Positions 25,101 through 37,200 of a stretch of 64,000 nucleotides of DNA are shown here, piece after piece (the stretch's first letter is position 1; every line of letters starts with the position of its first letter). The notes below the pieces were generated by a model, which was given only the letters and a program-made list of their open reading frames with translations, searched no databases and was not told the DNA's origin. A program made the position numbers and the translations under genes. This stretch comes from Apteryx mantelli (Eukaryota > Chordata > Aves > Apterygiformes > Apterygidae). The DNA lies in NCBI RefSeq assembly GCF_036417845.1, contig NC_089991.1:13237001-13301000 (forward strand), written 5' to 3'.

Positions 25101-25441
25101 CTGCGACCCCACCCGCACAGGAATTGTGCCAGTGACCAGTGTTTCCTTGGTGTGGGGATTCGTCAGGGAGTTATCTCAAGTCCAGAGGCTCAAAGCAACC
25201 TCTCATGGTCCAGTGCATAGACCCCTTCTGCTCTCAACAAACATTTACTGTCCCTTGGGGCTGTAATGCGAGAAGGGACCAAGAACATAGACATCAAGGT
25301 CCCAGGGACTTGGGCCAAGGGCTCCAGCCGGAGCTGGATCCAGCCCCTCGGCATGGGGAGTGACACCCCACGCTGTCCTGGGAACTGCAGGACCTCCTGG
25401 TGTCTCTTACCATCTCCTGGTCCTGGTCTCATGATGGTCAT
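19127..25441 (-). CDS. MYOZ3: MYOZ3, myozenin-3 (calsarcin-3/FATZ-3), complete, 243 aa
   Basis: A Z-disc protein of fast striated muscle. The family binds alpha-actinin, filamin C, telethonin, ZASP/LDB3 and calcineurin. Minus-strand exons in transcript order: 25441-25411, 24941-24787, 24405-24343, 23973-23826, 22745-22574, 19289-19127 (stop 19129-19127). They sum to 732 nt, 243 codons plus stop, against 251 aa in human. The start MTIMRPGPGD is fixed by an in-frame TGA four codons upstream. Family blocks: LDLGKKVSTPQDVMIEELSL near the N terminus, EVPPEKFNITAIPKGYRSPW in the middle, and FNRAPQGWVRILPESDEL at the end. The last five residues (ESDEL) fit the E-[ST]-[DE]-[DE]-L PDZ ligand known in FATZ/myotilin/palladin. 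The third and fourth coding exons are the least conserved. The final exon lies 3.3 kb from the previous one and is too short to be found by open-frame length alone. Confidence 0.95.
22893..22976. repeat. AT-rich patch with an 11-bp inverted repeat, MYOZ3 intron 4
   Basis: An alternating A/T stretch in otherwise GC-rich DNA, just upstream (minus sense) of the exon ending at 22745. The arms 22933-22943 and 22956-22966 are perfect inverted copies with a 12-nt loop. Each arm carries CTATAAATA, nine of the ten bases of the MEF2 consensus. Confidence 0.75.
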
Positions 25442-25497
25442 CGCCTGCTGTCACACTCCTGGTGTGGGTCCGTGGAAGGGGGCTGGTTCCTGCCCAG
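25442..25497 (-). other. MYOZ3: Non-coding part of the MYOZ3 start exon (5'UTR)
   Basis: In minus sense a pyrimidine-rich tract with AG ends at 25498, giving a likely acceptor. This suggests the ATG exon runs 25497-25411 and that at least one further 5' non-coding exon exists upstream. That first exon and the promoter could not be placed. Confidence 0.5.
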
Positions 25498-28400
25498 CTG
25501 GAAGAGAGAGGCAGCCCCGTGATGACGGCTGCAGCGCAGGATGTGTCAGCCCCCAAGTGTGCTGTGGGGAGAGGCCAGGCTTTGTTTGGCTTTGAGTCTT
25601 GGGGCCCAGGTTTTCCCTCTCTGGTTTGGAGAACATACAAGTATTGCCAGGCCAGGGAATCTCCTCTGGGGAACAGCTGAAGAAAGGGCTTGTGCTGTGC
25701 TGCGCTGGGGCTCTCTAAGGCCCAAGTAGCCAGCCTCTAGCAGGGCAAAGATGTAGAAAGCGGCTCTTCACCCTCTGCTGAGTCGCAGCTGAGCTTCAGA
25801 CTGTCCTTTCTGCCAGTGCAAGAGCCTCCTCCTCTGCACCTCCTGCCCTCTGTGCTCTCTAGATACCTCTACCTGGAGTTTCCCTGCTTCTGCTTCTTAA
25901 TGTCACTCTGTGCTGTTTGCTGCATTTCACATCTCCCCAGACAGCATCATTCCTGCATTACTCTCCATTCGCTGTTTGGGAGGAGCTCAGGCACTGTTCC
26001 CAATGGCAGTCTGTCCACAGCATGCTAGGTCAGGCTGCCCGGTATGGCCCACCAGCCTGGTGACCCTCAGCTGCTCCTCAGTTCAAGCTGGGAAGCAAGA
26101 GAGAGCATAGCCCTGTCCAGAAGTGTGGTGCAAAATTCACTGCTGCTCCCACTACAGCGCTCTCCTGGCACCCCGCAGCAGGGAGTTCCCTGGGTTAACG
26201 TGGACGGCTGCGAGCAGAAGGGTGTCCTCCGCTGTGCCTAGCACCTCTGGGTGCCGTCACTCAGTGTGCACCAGCCAGTTTTTGGATTTGTCACTTGTTC
26301 ATCTCACGCCCCACCCGCCTTGAGACCCTTGGAAAGCCTGGACCCACCACCTGGCCTCTGTGCTTGTTCTCTCTCCCCTTCGCCTTTCCTTAAAGCAGAA
26401 AACATCCCCAGCTCTCTCCCTGCCTGCAGCGAGCTGGTGTCCTTCGGCACCTCTCTGAGCCCTGCTCGCAGCCCACCAGAGCAGCCCCCGTGGCCTCGCA
26501 GCCCTCCTGGGTGAGCAGGGGCCCTGGCTGCCACCTGCACCGGCGGCTCCAACTTAGCAGGAGCTATTTTAAGCCTGCCCTGGCTGGAGCGGGAGCTGAA
26601 ACTCTGACCCTGCAGGGTACGCGAGCCCACGGACGCCTGGGCTGATGAGCCTAGTGAGGGGCCGAGCTGTGCCCAGGGCTCGCGGATATCACTGCCCTCT
26701 CGCAGGGCTTGCAGGGCACCAGGCACTACAACGAGGAGCAAGGGCTGGGTTGCTCCTTAGCTTCCAGCTGTCCTCGTCTTCCTCAGGCCAGGGACAAGGC
26801 TGGTCCCACTGGGGAAGTGGGTCACAGCTCACAGCATGTGCTGAATACAGCCCCCTTCCCCAGCAACACTTGGAAATCCTCCCTGCCCCACGCGAGGGGT
26901 CTCAGCTACCAGGGCCAGGCTGACCTTGCCTCCCTCGCAGCCGCTGCTGCCGGTGAGAGCTCTGATACCCGAGCTGCACCATGGCCCTGGCCTGACCAGG
27001 TGCCTCTTCATCCAGCCTCTGAGCTGGGGCTGGCAATGGGGCGGCGCCAGCAGCTGCCCACCCGGGGGCCTCCTTGCTGCAGGAAGCAAATATCCCTGCC
27101 TTTCCAAAGCAGGGACTGCAGTAGTGCAGACCAGCCTAAAATTTCCCAAGGCCTCCCGGGCGCAGGCTGAGTGTGGGTGCAAGCACACTCCCGCGCGGCT
27201 GGAGCGTTCGTCTCGGCAGCGAGTGCAAGGAGAGGGGCCGTGCATGGCCCCTTTGGGTGTTGCTTAGCGTCTGTTGCCTCGGGCCAATGCTGATGCATCG
27301 TTGCATAAAAGCACCCCTACCCCAGACTTAGGGGTTCCCTCAGGGGCTGCCATTACTCAGTGCCTGGCACAAGGGCCCACATCCTTCCGCGTTAAATATT
27401 AACCAGCCTCTGGGGGCATCAGCACAGCCTTCCCTCTGCCTGGCACGAGACCCTGGGACTGGCAATCGGGCTCTTCCCTCACCCTGCCTCCCAGTGCCCT
27501 CTCCCCCCAGGTACCAGCCATGTCCCATGGGAGATCACACTGCGACCCCCACGGTGGCGACGTCCCCATGTCCCCACTGCCACAGGGTGTCCCCAAGCCC
27601 CGCGCGCCCACACGTTGCCTCCCCTACCTGGCTGGGGGACAACTCAGACTCCCTCCGTGCCGGGGACTGAAGATGCTCTCCTGCAGCTCTGGGGAGCAGG
27701 CTGCAGCTTGGGTTTGGCCACCAGCACTCGGTGGCCCCAGCGAGCCCTGTGCAGCAGCCTGCCGGCTCCCTGCCTCTTGCCCTGACCCGCGCTGGGCTCC
27801 AGCCTGGATGTCAAGGTCTGGCCGTGGGACAGCAGTTATTTCTGGTTGAGAAAGGGGGCGGAGCAGGGCCAACCCTTGGGGACAGGGATGCCGTCACCCC
27901 CGCACGGAGCAGGGCCAACCCTTGGGGATGGGGACGCTGTCACCCTGGCATGGCCAAGCCCAACGGCTGCTGAGCGCAGCCCCTGGCTCCCCCCACGCAC
28001 AGGCACTGCTTGTGCCTGCACCTGCATCTATTCCAACCCCATGTCTCTGTGCCGGTGGGTGCATGGCCCTGGGAGTGCTCAGACACGTTTGCACACCCTC
28101 CGGCCTGCTTGAGGATGTCACAGTGTCACCTCTGCGGGGACGGAGCTGCTCTGCCGGTACCGGACCCTGCTGGTACCCAGGCACCCGCCTGGCAGCTGGT
28201 GACAACTTTCCCTGTATTCTGCTAGCGGGGGGGGGGGGGGGGGGGGGGGGAGGGAACACACCCGGGATGGGGCACAAGCCAGGGCTGGATGGGCTGTGCA
28301 GAGCAGGGACGAGCCATGCTGAGCCCTGGGCAGGATCTGTGCCCCGTGCTGCATGTTAGCAGTGTGACTGGTGAGCACAGCTCAGCCCTTGCTGGTGCAG

Positions 28401-29007
28401 GCTCGAGAGAGGAGGCCAGCAGACCCCAGGCATCCCCAGCCCTGCGTGGGCGTCCGTGGGTGCGTTTGCCTTGGCACCACTTCTGTCATGGTCCTGGGTG
28501 TTACCTGTCTCCCAGGATCGCCCAGACCCCAGATTTGCCAGGACTCCTGGCATGCTCCTTGCTCCCGTGGGCCCCACGGTTTGGCCGGCAGCGTGTGGCT
28601 GTGGCGGGGCTGGATGGGTTTTCTGCAGGCTCCGCTTGCTGCCCTGAGCCTCAGCTCTGCCGCAGCCCCTCCGGGCCCTGCTCCTTTGCGCTGGTGTTGA
28701 GGAAGAGGCTTGTGTCCCTCAGAGGGGACATGCGGAGGGCAGCGGGAAATGTGGCTGCTCCAGAGCCACACACAGGGGCTGGGATAAAGGCAACGGCAGC
28801 CGCAGCCTGCAGGCAGCCCCAGCTGTGCCTCAGTGGCAGCTGCCAAAAAAAAGCACCACCCCCCCTCCTTGCTGCAGCCCTGCAAGCAAGTTGGAGCAGC
28901 TGGGTGGTGGGTGCACAGCAGGAGGTGGCTGGGTGCCCCGGAGCATCCAGCCAGGCCGTGGCAGCCCCAGGGGCAGAAAGGAGCCAGGCGGTGTGGGATA
29001 ATGGCAG
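25498..29007. other. Spacer between MYOZ3 5' end and SYNPO 3' end
   Basis: GC-rich, with several short spurious open frames on both strands. It should contain the MYOZ3 first exon and promoter, but no convincing TATA or MEF2 site was found. One 24-base G-run lies at 28227-28250. Nothing else can be supported. Confidence 0.4.
28227..28250 (+). repeat. Poly-G tract (24 G)
   Basis: The longest of several pure G-runs in the right half. Others are at 30987-31002 (16), 56791-56809 (19), 57211-57226 (16), 58615-58629 (15) and 60627-60645 (19). Such runs can form G-quadruplexes and are prone to sequencing and length error. Confidence 0.9.
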
Positions 29008-29013
29008 TTTATT
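29008..29013 (-). terminator. SYNPO: Candidate SYNPO poly(A) signal (AATAAA on minus)
   Basis: The plus strand reads TTTATT here. It is the first canonical minus-strand hexamer I found past the SYNPO stop codons, about 2.5 kb beyond the stop at 31539. That fits the long 3'UTR known for mammalian SYNPO. Confidence 0.5.
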
Positions 29014-31538
29014 TCTGAGCTGGGGATACAACTGCGTGGCAAAAGGAAGGTCGTAGTGGCTGGTGGAGCGGAGAGGGGAAATGTGTGCCTCAAGGAGGAC
29101 AGGCTGGTGGGGCAGCAGCGGGATGGCTGACACAGCCCCAGGCACTGGCTTTCTCTGCTCGAGGTGTCCCAGGGAAGAGAAGGGAAGGGGTGACCCCATG
29201 CTCTGCTACAGGGAATGTGCCAGTGCCCGACAGCCCAAACACATTGCCTCGTCTTAGGGTAGGTCCTACCACCCCCAGCGCTGCATCTCCTGGGCAGGGG
29301 GCTGCTATGTGTGGGGTTGGGCTGTGTCCTCACTGTCCTAGCATCTCTCTGGCACCCTGGGACTGGCTGAGGACACTAGGGCACCTGGTGCCCCTCTCCG
29401 TGTGGCCAAATGCTCTGGGCACCCACTGCTCTCCCCGACACCCACTGCTCTCCCAGGCTCTGCCATGTAACTGCATCGGCCCTGACACCCTCCTCTTTCT
29501 GGCACCTGCCGGCGCCTCCTCCAACACTGCCGCCTTGAGCCCCTTGCAGGGAGCTGAGCTCCCCGTGGGGACCCCGTCCCGTCCCTGAGACCCTCTCCAC
29601 ACTGCCTGCTGCACTGAGACCTCCCGCAAGCCCTCTGCAACCTGCACCACGTCCTTCGCCCCTCACATGGCCCCGCCACCTCCTCCCAGCTGGCACCTGT
29701 GGCTGCGCCAGGCCATCGGCCCCACTCGGCCCCTCGGCCCTACAGGGGCTGGGGTAGGGGATAGTGGTGAGCACGGCGATGGGGGATAGGGATGGGGGGG
29801 AGGGCTGGGGGTGGGGGATAGGGATGGGAACAGCCCTCTCTTTGCCTGGGCTGAACTGGGGGTAACCAGCAAATGGTCCCCTTGACATGACAATAAATAA
29901 CTTTGGCTTTCTCTTTGGTCACCAGGGGAAGAATCTGGGGAAACTTCTTTGAGAAGGGGTCAAATGTTAAGAAAAAAAAAAAAAACAGTGAAGATTTGAG
30001 GGTTTGGGAAATGGACTGGAAAAGCAACTTTTCCTCTCACAAAATCTGAATAGAAATGAAACCAATATGAACTGGAGGCCGGGCCATTTGCCCCTGCCCG
30101 GGAACGCTCCCGGAGAGCTGGTGGGCTCGGCCCTGCCATGCCGGGCAGGGAGAGGGTGCCGCCCCGCCAGGGCACACTGCCACCCCGGGCGGCCGCGGGG
30201 CGTCAAGGGGGGATGGATGGGGCACGGGACACCAAGGCGTTGGGGACCGACTGCACAACCCGTCCCAGCCCCGCTCCGCCGCGCGCAGCCGAGCAGGCGG
30301 CTCCCCCGGGGCCGTGAGCGGCGGGGGCCGCGCAGGGCTGCCCCTGCCCGGCTGCCCTCCTCTCCCTGCTGACCACGCAGTCCTGCCGGTAAAGGTTAGG
30401 GCAGTAAAAATAGAGCCGGGCCATGGGATCCTGGGCAGGCAGGAGGCACCTGACCCCGCCGGCACGCCGGAGGAGCCAGGGACCAGCTGGAGGAGGAGGA
30501 GGCAGCTCTGCTGGGGCCGCGGGGGCTGGAGGCTGGCGTGGGGGACAGGCTTTCTTTGCACATCCCAGGCTTGCCCCCCCCCCCCGGGCCTCCTTTTCTC
30601 TCCCATCCTTGTCGGATAGCCGGGAAGGCGCTGCCGAGGCAGAGCGCGGGATGCATCCTCATTTCAGCTGTGCAATGGCCCCTGGAAGGACGGAGCCCTG
30701 TCCCCAGCCTTCCCAGCGCCCGCAGCCCACACCACGGGGCAGGGCCTTGCTTGCCACTGTTTTTTGGCAGCTGCAGCCCCAAGGTTGGGGGCGTTCGCGA
30801 TGAGGTCCCTGGGACACGAGCTGTCCTCCGTCAGCGCAGGGGTTTCAGCACTGGCTCTTGCTGGTGGGCGCAGGGGCAGGGAGGTCCTCGCGGGCCAGCT
30901 GAACTGGTGGCCACGCAGCGGCTTGGAGGGAGTGGATGTGGCCAGGCCCCTTTGCACGCTGGCTGTGGGGCAGGACTGCGCCGCTCGGGGGGGGGGGGGG
31001 GGAGCACGAGGCTCCTTGGCTCCCCGGGGACATGTCCAGCTCGGGGCTCTTGGGGAAGGCGAGGGAGTTCACACCTCCCGCAGGCTCGTGGCCTCCAGTC
31101 CCCACGAGCGCTGGACGAGGAATGGCCTCCAACGCCGTCCTCAGGCCAGGATGCGGGATGAGCTGGGCCCTTCCCACGGCCCCTTCCCTGTGCTGCTGGG
31201 ATGCTGCTGCCAAAAGGGCGGTTTGGGGGCTTTTTGGCCTCGTGCTGCACCGGCAATCTTTCCCTCCGGCCTGTTACCAGGTGGGCGCAGAAGCAACACG
31301 TCATCGCCCGGGGTAGGAAAGCAAACCCCGTGCGGGGACGCAGCACGGACGACCAGCGCCTTCGCCCGCTCGGGACCGGGAGCTGGCAAAGCTGCCGGGA
31401 TCCGCCCCGGGGCCGGCCGTGGCCACCACCACCACTGGGTCCTCGCCGCCCGGGGATGGCAGCACCTCGGCTCGCGGCCCAGCCCGCCGCCGGCGCGTGG
31501 GGCGGGCGGCCCCGGCGGGCGTGCGGGGGCTCGCCGGT
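29014..31538 (-). other. SYNPO: Presumed SYNPO 3'UTR
   Basis: Non-coding, GC-rich sequence between the stop of the alternative terminal exon and the poly(A) candidate. It contains a 16-G run at 30987-31002. Open frames in it are low-complexity shadows. The UTR call is inferred from position only. Confidence 0.45.
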
Positions 31539-32342
31539 CTAGGAGGTGCAGGGGGCCCCCGGCGGGAGCCCGCCCTGCTTCAGCCGCAGGCTCCCGCTCC
31601 AGCCCCGCGGGCAGATGTTGAAGCTGTGGATCCCGGGGCTCTTGGCCCCCGAGTCTTCGGAGTCGAGGGAGACGTCCGAGTCCGTCGGGGACCGGGAGGT
31701 GTAGCGCTTGGCGGGGGACCGCGCGCCCACCGTGGGCGACGGCAGGGGGCTCTTGAAGGTTGGCGAGCAGGCGCCCAGGGTCCGGGGGCTGGCGCAGGAG
31801 GAGGCACCGGCGGGCAGCGCCCGGGGCTGGAGCCGGTGGCCGTCCGCCCAGCCGGCCCTGGCAACCGCGGGGCTGGTGCCGGCAGCCATGCCGAGCCCCG
31901 GCGTGCCGGTGGAGAAGCGCTGCCCGTTGGCCCGGGGCGACTGCAGGGGGCTTTTGCAGGTGGGGGAGAGGCTGCCCAGGGTGCTGGGGGTGCCGCAGGC
32001 TGGCGGCACCCGCGGGGACCGCGGCAGGCTGGGGGTGCCCGAGCCGGCCGGCGGGGTGAAGGGCCGGGAGCCCTCTGGCCCCACGGCTTTGGGAGAGGAG
32101 CTCTTCCTGCGGGCGGCGTTGATGATGTTCCTGGCGAGCCGGGCTTGCATCTGGCGGCTGGCCTTGGGGTCGGCCTCCTGCCGCAGCGGCGACGGGGACC
32201 GCTCGCTCCACGGCGGGGACGCGGAGGGCCCCTCGTCGAGCTCGGGCACCGAGGCCGGGCTCGCCCAGCCGTCGGCGCTGCCCTGGCGCCGCGCGGGCCG
32301 CGGCGTCCACGTGGGGGAGGCGGGCAGGGACGACCGCCTTTC
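31539..32342 (-). CDS. SYNPO: SYNPO alternative C-terminal exon (267 codons plus stop)
   Basis: In minus sense a CCCCCTCCAG acceptor ends at 32343. The exon opens in phase 0 with ERRSSLPASPTWTP and runs to TAG at 31541-31539. It matches the alternative C-terminal segment of human synaptopodin as I remember it: WSERSPSPLR, ARNIINAARRKSSSPK, RSPTDSDVSLDSEDSGAKSP, NICPRGWSGSLRLKQG, and an end ...CTS against human ...CTT. The poly-proline block of the human exon is replaced here by repeats of the type SP-T-KSPLPSP. It is reached by splicing from a donor inside the large exon at 34268, so it replaces the last nine residues of the unspliced form. Frames on the opposite strand and the other minus frame (up to 389 codons) are GC-driven shadows. 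Confidence 0.9.
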   Translation of the reverse strand, partial: ERRSSLPASPTWTPRPARRQGSADGWASPASVPELDEGPSASPPWSERSPSPLRQEADPKASRQMQARLARNIINAARRKSSSPKAVGPEGSRPFTPPAGSGTPSLPRSPRVPPACGTPSTLGSLSPTCKSPLQSPRANGQRFSTGTPGLGMAAGTSPAVARAGWADGHRLQPRALPAGASSCASPRTLGACSPTFKSPLPSPTVGARSPAKRYTSRSPTDSDVSLDSEDSGAKSPGIHSFNICPRGWSGSLRLKQGGLPPGAPCTS

Positions 32343-34238
32343 CTGGAGGGGGACAGAGAGCAGGTTAGTGTTTTAGCCCTGCGGTGCGCCGCGGGGGACG
32401 CAGGGGACAGAGCCCGGCCGTGGGCGGCGGGACGAGCCGGGGGCCGCTGGCTCCCAGCCCCCTCCACCTAACCCCGCTGCCCCCAGCTGCCCAGCAGCTC
32501 CTCGCGAGCCGGCAGGAAGAGAGGAGACAGAGCTGACAGTGCACTTGAGTGTATTAAGAAAAAGGAAAAAGATACATGAAAGAAATTAAAGCAGAGTCAA
32601 AAGGCAGCTTGTTAATACAGAGACGGAGGCAGGAGCAAGGGAACTGCAGAGGCTCCGGGCAGCTGCCGCAGCACCTGCCCCACGTGCCGGCACGGCCGGG
32701 GCTGGGAAACGCTCCCCCCGCCCCGTTCGTCTCCTCCAGCCGCACGCGTTGGGGTGCGCGCCGGGACCCACCGTCCCGGTGCCACAGCTCTCCGGGAAGC
32801 CGCCGCAGCCTTCCTCGGCTCGGCGTCCGGGCAAGGGGCAATCCGCCTCCAGGGTCCGAGCCATCCCCACGGCATTAGCGCACCTCCCCCCCCCCCGTGC
32901 CTCCCAGGGAAGCCACCTTTGCCCTCCACCATCAACCCCTGCCCTCGCGTGCTCGCCTCTGCCCACGCACGTCCCTCATCTCCCCAGCTCTGACAAGCAG
33001 CCCTGCTAATTACCAGCTACGGCACCGCGAGCATTTCTACCCTGTCTTGTAAAGCTTCCCAGGCCTGCGCGCGCCTGGCGGTGATTTACAGCCGCGCACC
33101 GCTCCCCGGCCTCTCTGCCCGGGAGAGCTGCTCCTGGAGCTGTTATTCAGCACAAGCCAGGCCTGGAAAAGCGAGGGCTCAGCCATGCTCGCAGGATCTG
33201 GGGCAGACAAAACAGATTAGACCCTGGCAGCTGGGACGGCAGGATCAGTCCCAAGCCCGCCGCCGGGTTTTACCAGTAAATCACCTCCCTGGACTTTGCT
33301 GAAATCAGGGCTGGTGAGAGGCGAGCGCGTGAACGGGGGCTCGCCAGGGACCATCCCGCTCCGCTGGCCATCCCCGGGCCCTGCTCTCCGACCTCGGAGG
33401 GCTGGCGCCTGCCGTGCCGGGGGAGGCACCTCCCAGGAGAAGGTGGCCGAGCCCAGCGTGACCGGGGACCCTCCTGCGCAGGGAGGGACGGGACCCCACG
33501 GACTTCCCACGTCCCTAGTCCAGCACCGTGTGGCTCTGCCTGTCCCCTGGGCAGGTGATAAACTCCTCCATGGCATGGAAGCAAACAAGGAAAAAACCCT
33601 AAAGAGCAGCAGAAGAGACAGGAGCAGGCACAGTGGGGTGGAAAGGCGGCGTGTCCCCTCCAGGTATGCTTTGGTAAGAGGCCGTTAACAGTCAGCAGGA
33701 CAGAGAGGCTGCAGAGGAGCAGGCAGAGATGGAAACCACTTTGCAGAGAGCTGGAAATGCAGGTGAGGAAGGGACCGAGCCAGAGACTTGATGCTCCATA
33801 AAGTTTCCAGGCAAGAGAAGAGAGAAAGCACCAGAGGCCCTGCCGGTTCGCTTGGGCTCCTGTAACCGCTGCGCAGGAGTCTGCGTGCGGGGGCTGGCTG
33901 GACGTCCCCAGCCAGCGCCGCCCCCCGGGCTGGCTGCGCTCCCAGGAGCCCGCGCGGTGCAAACACGCGGCTCCCATTACACGGGCTCGCCAGCGCTTCG
34001 TCTCGCGCTCCCCGAGGCTTCAGCTTCGCTGCCGAGACAGGGCCCGCCGCTGGCGGAGAGACTCCTGCCGGACCTGGGGGCCTGCCCACGCACGGGCACC
34101 GTCCTGAAAGCCTCCGAGCTACTTTTTTTTTCTTTTTCTTTTTTTTGGTTGGTTTAGCTTTTTGCACACCCATGAGCAGTTAGAGCCAACTTGGCCAGCG
34201 GAGGGAAGCCGAAAACATATGTTTCCTCTTTGACACCG

Positions 34239-37200
34239 CTACTTGTAGTAAAAAGAAGGTTTCCACACCTGCGGCTCGATTCCTGCGTTCCTGGTGGAGT
34301 AGGACGGTCTGGGCGCCTGGAAGCCTCCCTTCGCTCTGGGTGACAGCATGCGGCACGGGGAGGCAAGGAGCACGTCAGTCTGGGCCCCGGGGCCGGGCTG
34401 GCCATCATGGGTCAGGGGCACAGCCCCAGCAGCTGCAGGGAATGGGCCAGAGGGGGGCCTGCCGGCACCGGACCCCACGGGGCGATGCCAGACGGGGGAT
34501 GGAGGCAAGGGAGATGTGGGGCAGGAGGTCTGCTGGGGGCACAGATAGGCGTCGGGAAGCACGGGCCTGGGCGGAGGCATCCCGCGGGGCATGGACCTCA
34601 GGGGCCCTTTGGATGGGGAGAGGATGAAGAGTGAAGACTGGAGCTGGTAGGGCTGGTGCTTGGAGATCTCCAGCTCCTTCTGGGAGACCTCATTCTCTAC
34701 CAGGCCCCCTCCATACAGAGATGCCGGAGGGGTTTTGGAGGGCCTGGAGGGACTCTTGATGGGGTGCCTGGAGATCATAGGTGACACGCAAGCATTGGCA
34801 TCATATTTCCAGGAGGGAGGCAGAGACATGGTGGGCGATGGGGACCGCAGCAGGTCAGGCTGAGACGGAGCCTCAATGATGAACTTCTCCATCCTTGACT
34901 GCCTCCTGGCGAAGAGCTCGGCTCCTTTCCCTCGTGCCTCGGTGAGGTTGTGGCTGGGCTTGATCTGGGGCTTCGGCTGGATAGTTGGGGACTTGAGGCA
35001 GGAGGACCACGCAGGAGTGTCCTCGGCTGGTGAGAGGTGCTGCCCGCCCCTGGCCGTGTTGCTGGCAAGGAAGTTGGCAGCTTCTGCCCCGAGCGCGAAT
35101 GGCTCTTCCTCAGCACCGGCCTCTCCCTGCTCCTTCTGCTTCTTTTTGATGTCTGCGTTCTGGACCAAATCCAGCAGATCAGGGTTCGGGCCCAACTTTG
35201 GCTTCTCGACAAAAGTGAACATGGACTTTTTATTGGCTCTCCGGGCAACGGACTCCTCCAGGATCCCCGTTTTGGGCAGAGGGGCCGGGCTGCCGCCTCC
35301 GCAGGCGGGACCCTGCGGCAGGAGAGGTTTCTGCTCGGCAGCGGGGTACAGCGCCGAATACGCAGGCGGTGACCGGACCCGAGTGAGCGGCGGGGGGCTG
35401 GTCAGGGTCTCTGCGTAGGTGGGCGGCGGGGGCAGTTCGGGCGCCGGGCCCTGCTCTGCGGGCTGGCTTTTCACCGCGGACGCCTGGATCCCGAACGGCC
35501 TGGCCGTCCTGTTCTTCACAGGCTGGGGTTTCGCCAAGGTGAGGTGGACCTCGTAGTATTGCTTGCCGTGCGTCCCGTTCGGCTTCTTGCCGTTTGCCGG
35601 TGTGGCTGTGCCCGCGTCGGCCGCGGGCACGCTCTGCTCCCTGCCCGTCCCCTCGCCGTTCTTCTGCGGCCCGGGCATGGGCGCGCTCGGCGGGCAGGCG
35701 GTCTGCGTCTGCCCGGACCTCGCGGCCTCGCTCCGTGTCCCGCCGGTCCCCTGCTCATGCACGCCGTTGGCCGGCGCCATGTTCTCCTTCAGGTAGACGC
35801 TCAGTGGGACCTGCTGCAGGTCAGCTGGCGGCTCCTCGCGGTGGGGCACCTCCGTCTGCACCCCGTCGCGCTGCATCCCCGGGCCGCCGGCTCCCTCCAC
35901 GCCGCCTTGCCGGGGCGCTCCGGCGGGGGCCCCGCAGCCTGCGGGCGCCGGGCTCAGCGGCAGCCCCGCGCCATGGCGAGCACCGGCTCCCGCGGCGGCC
36001 ACCCAGGCGAGCTCGTCGAGGCGCTGCTTGCGCCGGTGGAAGAGCAGCGCGCCCTTGGAGCTGGCGCCGGGCGCCGTGGTGAGCTGGGCCACGATCCGCC
36101 GGCTCCGTGCCTTCGCCTCCTTCAGCTCCTTCTCGGAGAGGCTGGCGCTCCGGGAGACACCTGGGGAGAGGGGGGAGTGCGGGTTAGTGCGGGACCCCCG
36201 CCGGCCCCACGTGGGCACATACGAGTTTTCCAGTGGCCCCTTGTCCCCACGCCTGGCCACGCGGCTGCAGCCTCTCCCAGCCACTCCCGGCCCTCTCTCC
36301 TGGCGGGACAGCGGCTGGGAAAAAAACTGCAGGCGCCCCAGCCGGCCACGGGGCAGCTTGTTTTGCTGGGCTCAGCGCTGTGCACACAGTGACCGTATGG
36401 GAAAGGAATTTCTCAGAAGACTTCAGAAGGTCTCAGGTTGCAGTTTGCACGGATTCGGCCCCTGGTGCAAGCACGTCCCTCCTCCTGGGCCCCCTCCCCA
36501 AATCCTGGCCCACTCTGCCACGGCGCAGGCAGGGGAACAGCCGGAGCCGGGAGACGCGGCTGTCCCTCTCGGCGTCAGCCGGACGGGACCACGCAACGGG
36601 GCTGGTGGGCAGCGCCAGGCCAGGCTGGGACTTGCTTGTGAAGCGGCACAAGGTGGCAGCCGCCGCTAGAGGAGCCGCGCGCGTCAGCCCGCCCGAGCGA
36701 CGTGCCAAGCTCATTCCTTACGAGACCACAAACGTGCTAAAAACAGCCAGCCAAGGGCCTGCTGAACCCCGCGAAAGCCCCTCAGGGCGCTGCCGGGCTT
36801 CGCAAACGCTGGCCGAAAGGTCAGAGCAAAAGCTGGTTCTCACGTCCAGAAGGACGTGAAATTGCAGGGAACGCGTTTTCGCCGGCTGAGCAATTTCCTG
36901 TGAGCGCGTCCCGAGCCTCCCGCGACGCAGCCCGTCTGGACGCGGGGCCCGAGGGCAGCCGTGAAGCCCGCCCAGCCCCAACGGCGACGCTGCCCGCGGC
37001 AGCGGGGCGAGAGGCGACGCTGCTCGGCCCTCCCGGCGCCCCCCGAAACGCGGGCGGCCGCAGCCGGGGCTCAGCACAGCAGCTCCCGTCCTCCTCCCAG
37101 CGGCTTTTTAGCCAAAGCCGGGTCTGCAGAGCGGCCGCGCTCCCCGCACGGCCAGCCAGCCCGGGAGCTAGCGCGGATCGGAGGTTAGAGACGGGGATGG

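Noticed and set aside
31141-32471. 389-codon minus frame and 350-codon plus frame over the SYNPO alternative exon
   Set aside because: They are alternative-frame and antisense shadows of a conserved coding exon whose frame is fixed by homology and splice phase.
36161-36284. Open-frame extension MAGRGCSRV... ahead of the large SYNPO exon
   Set aside because: A good acceptor (CCTCTCCCCAG) lies at 36161, and the N-terminal exon joins in phase there. The extension has no similarity to synaptopodin.
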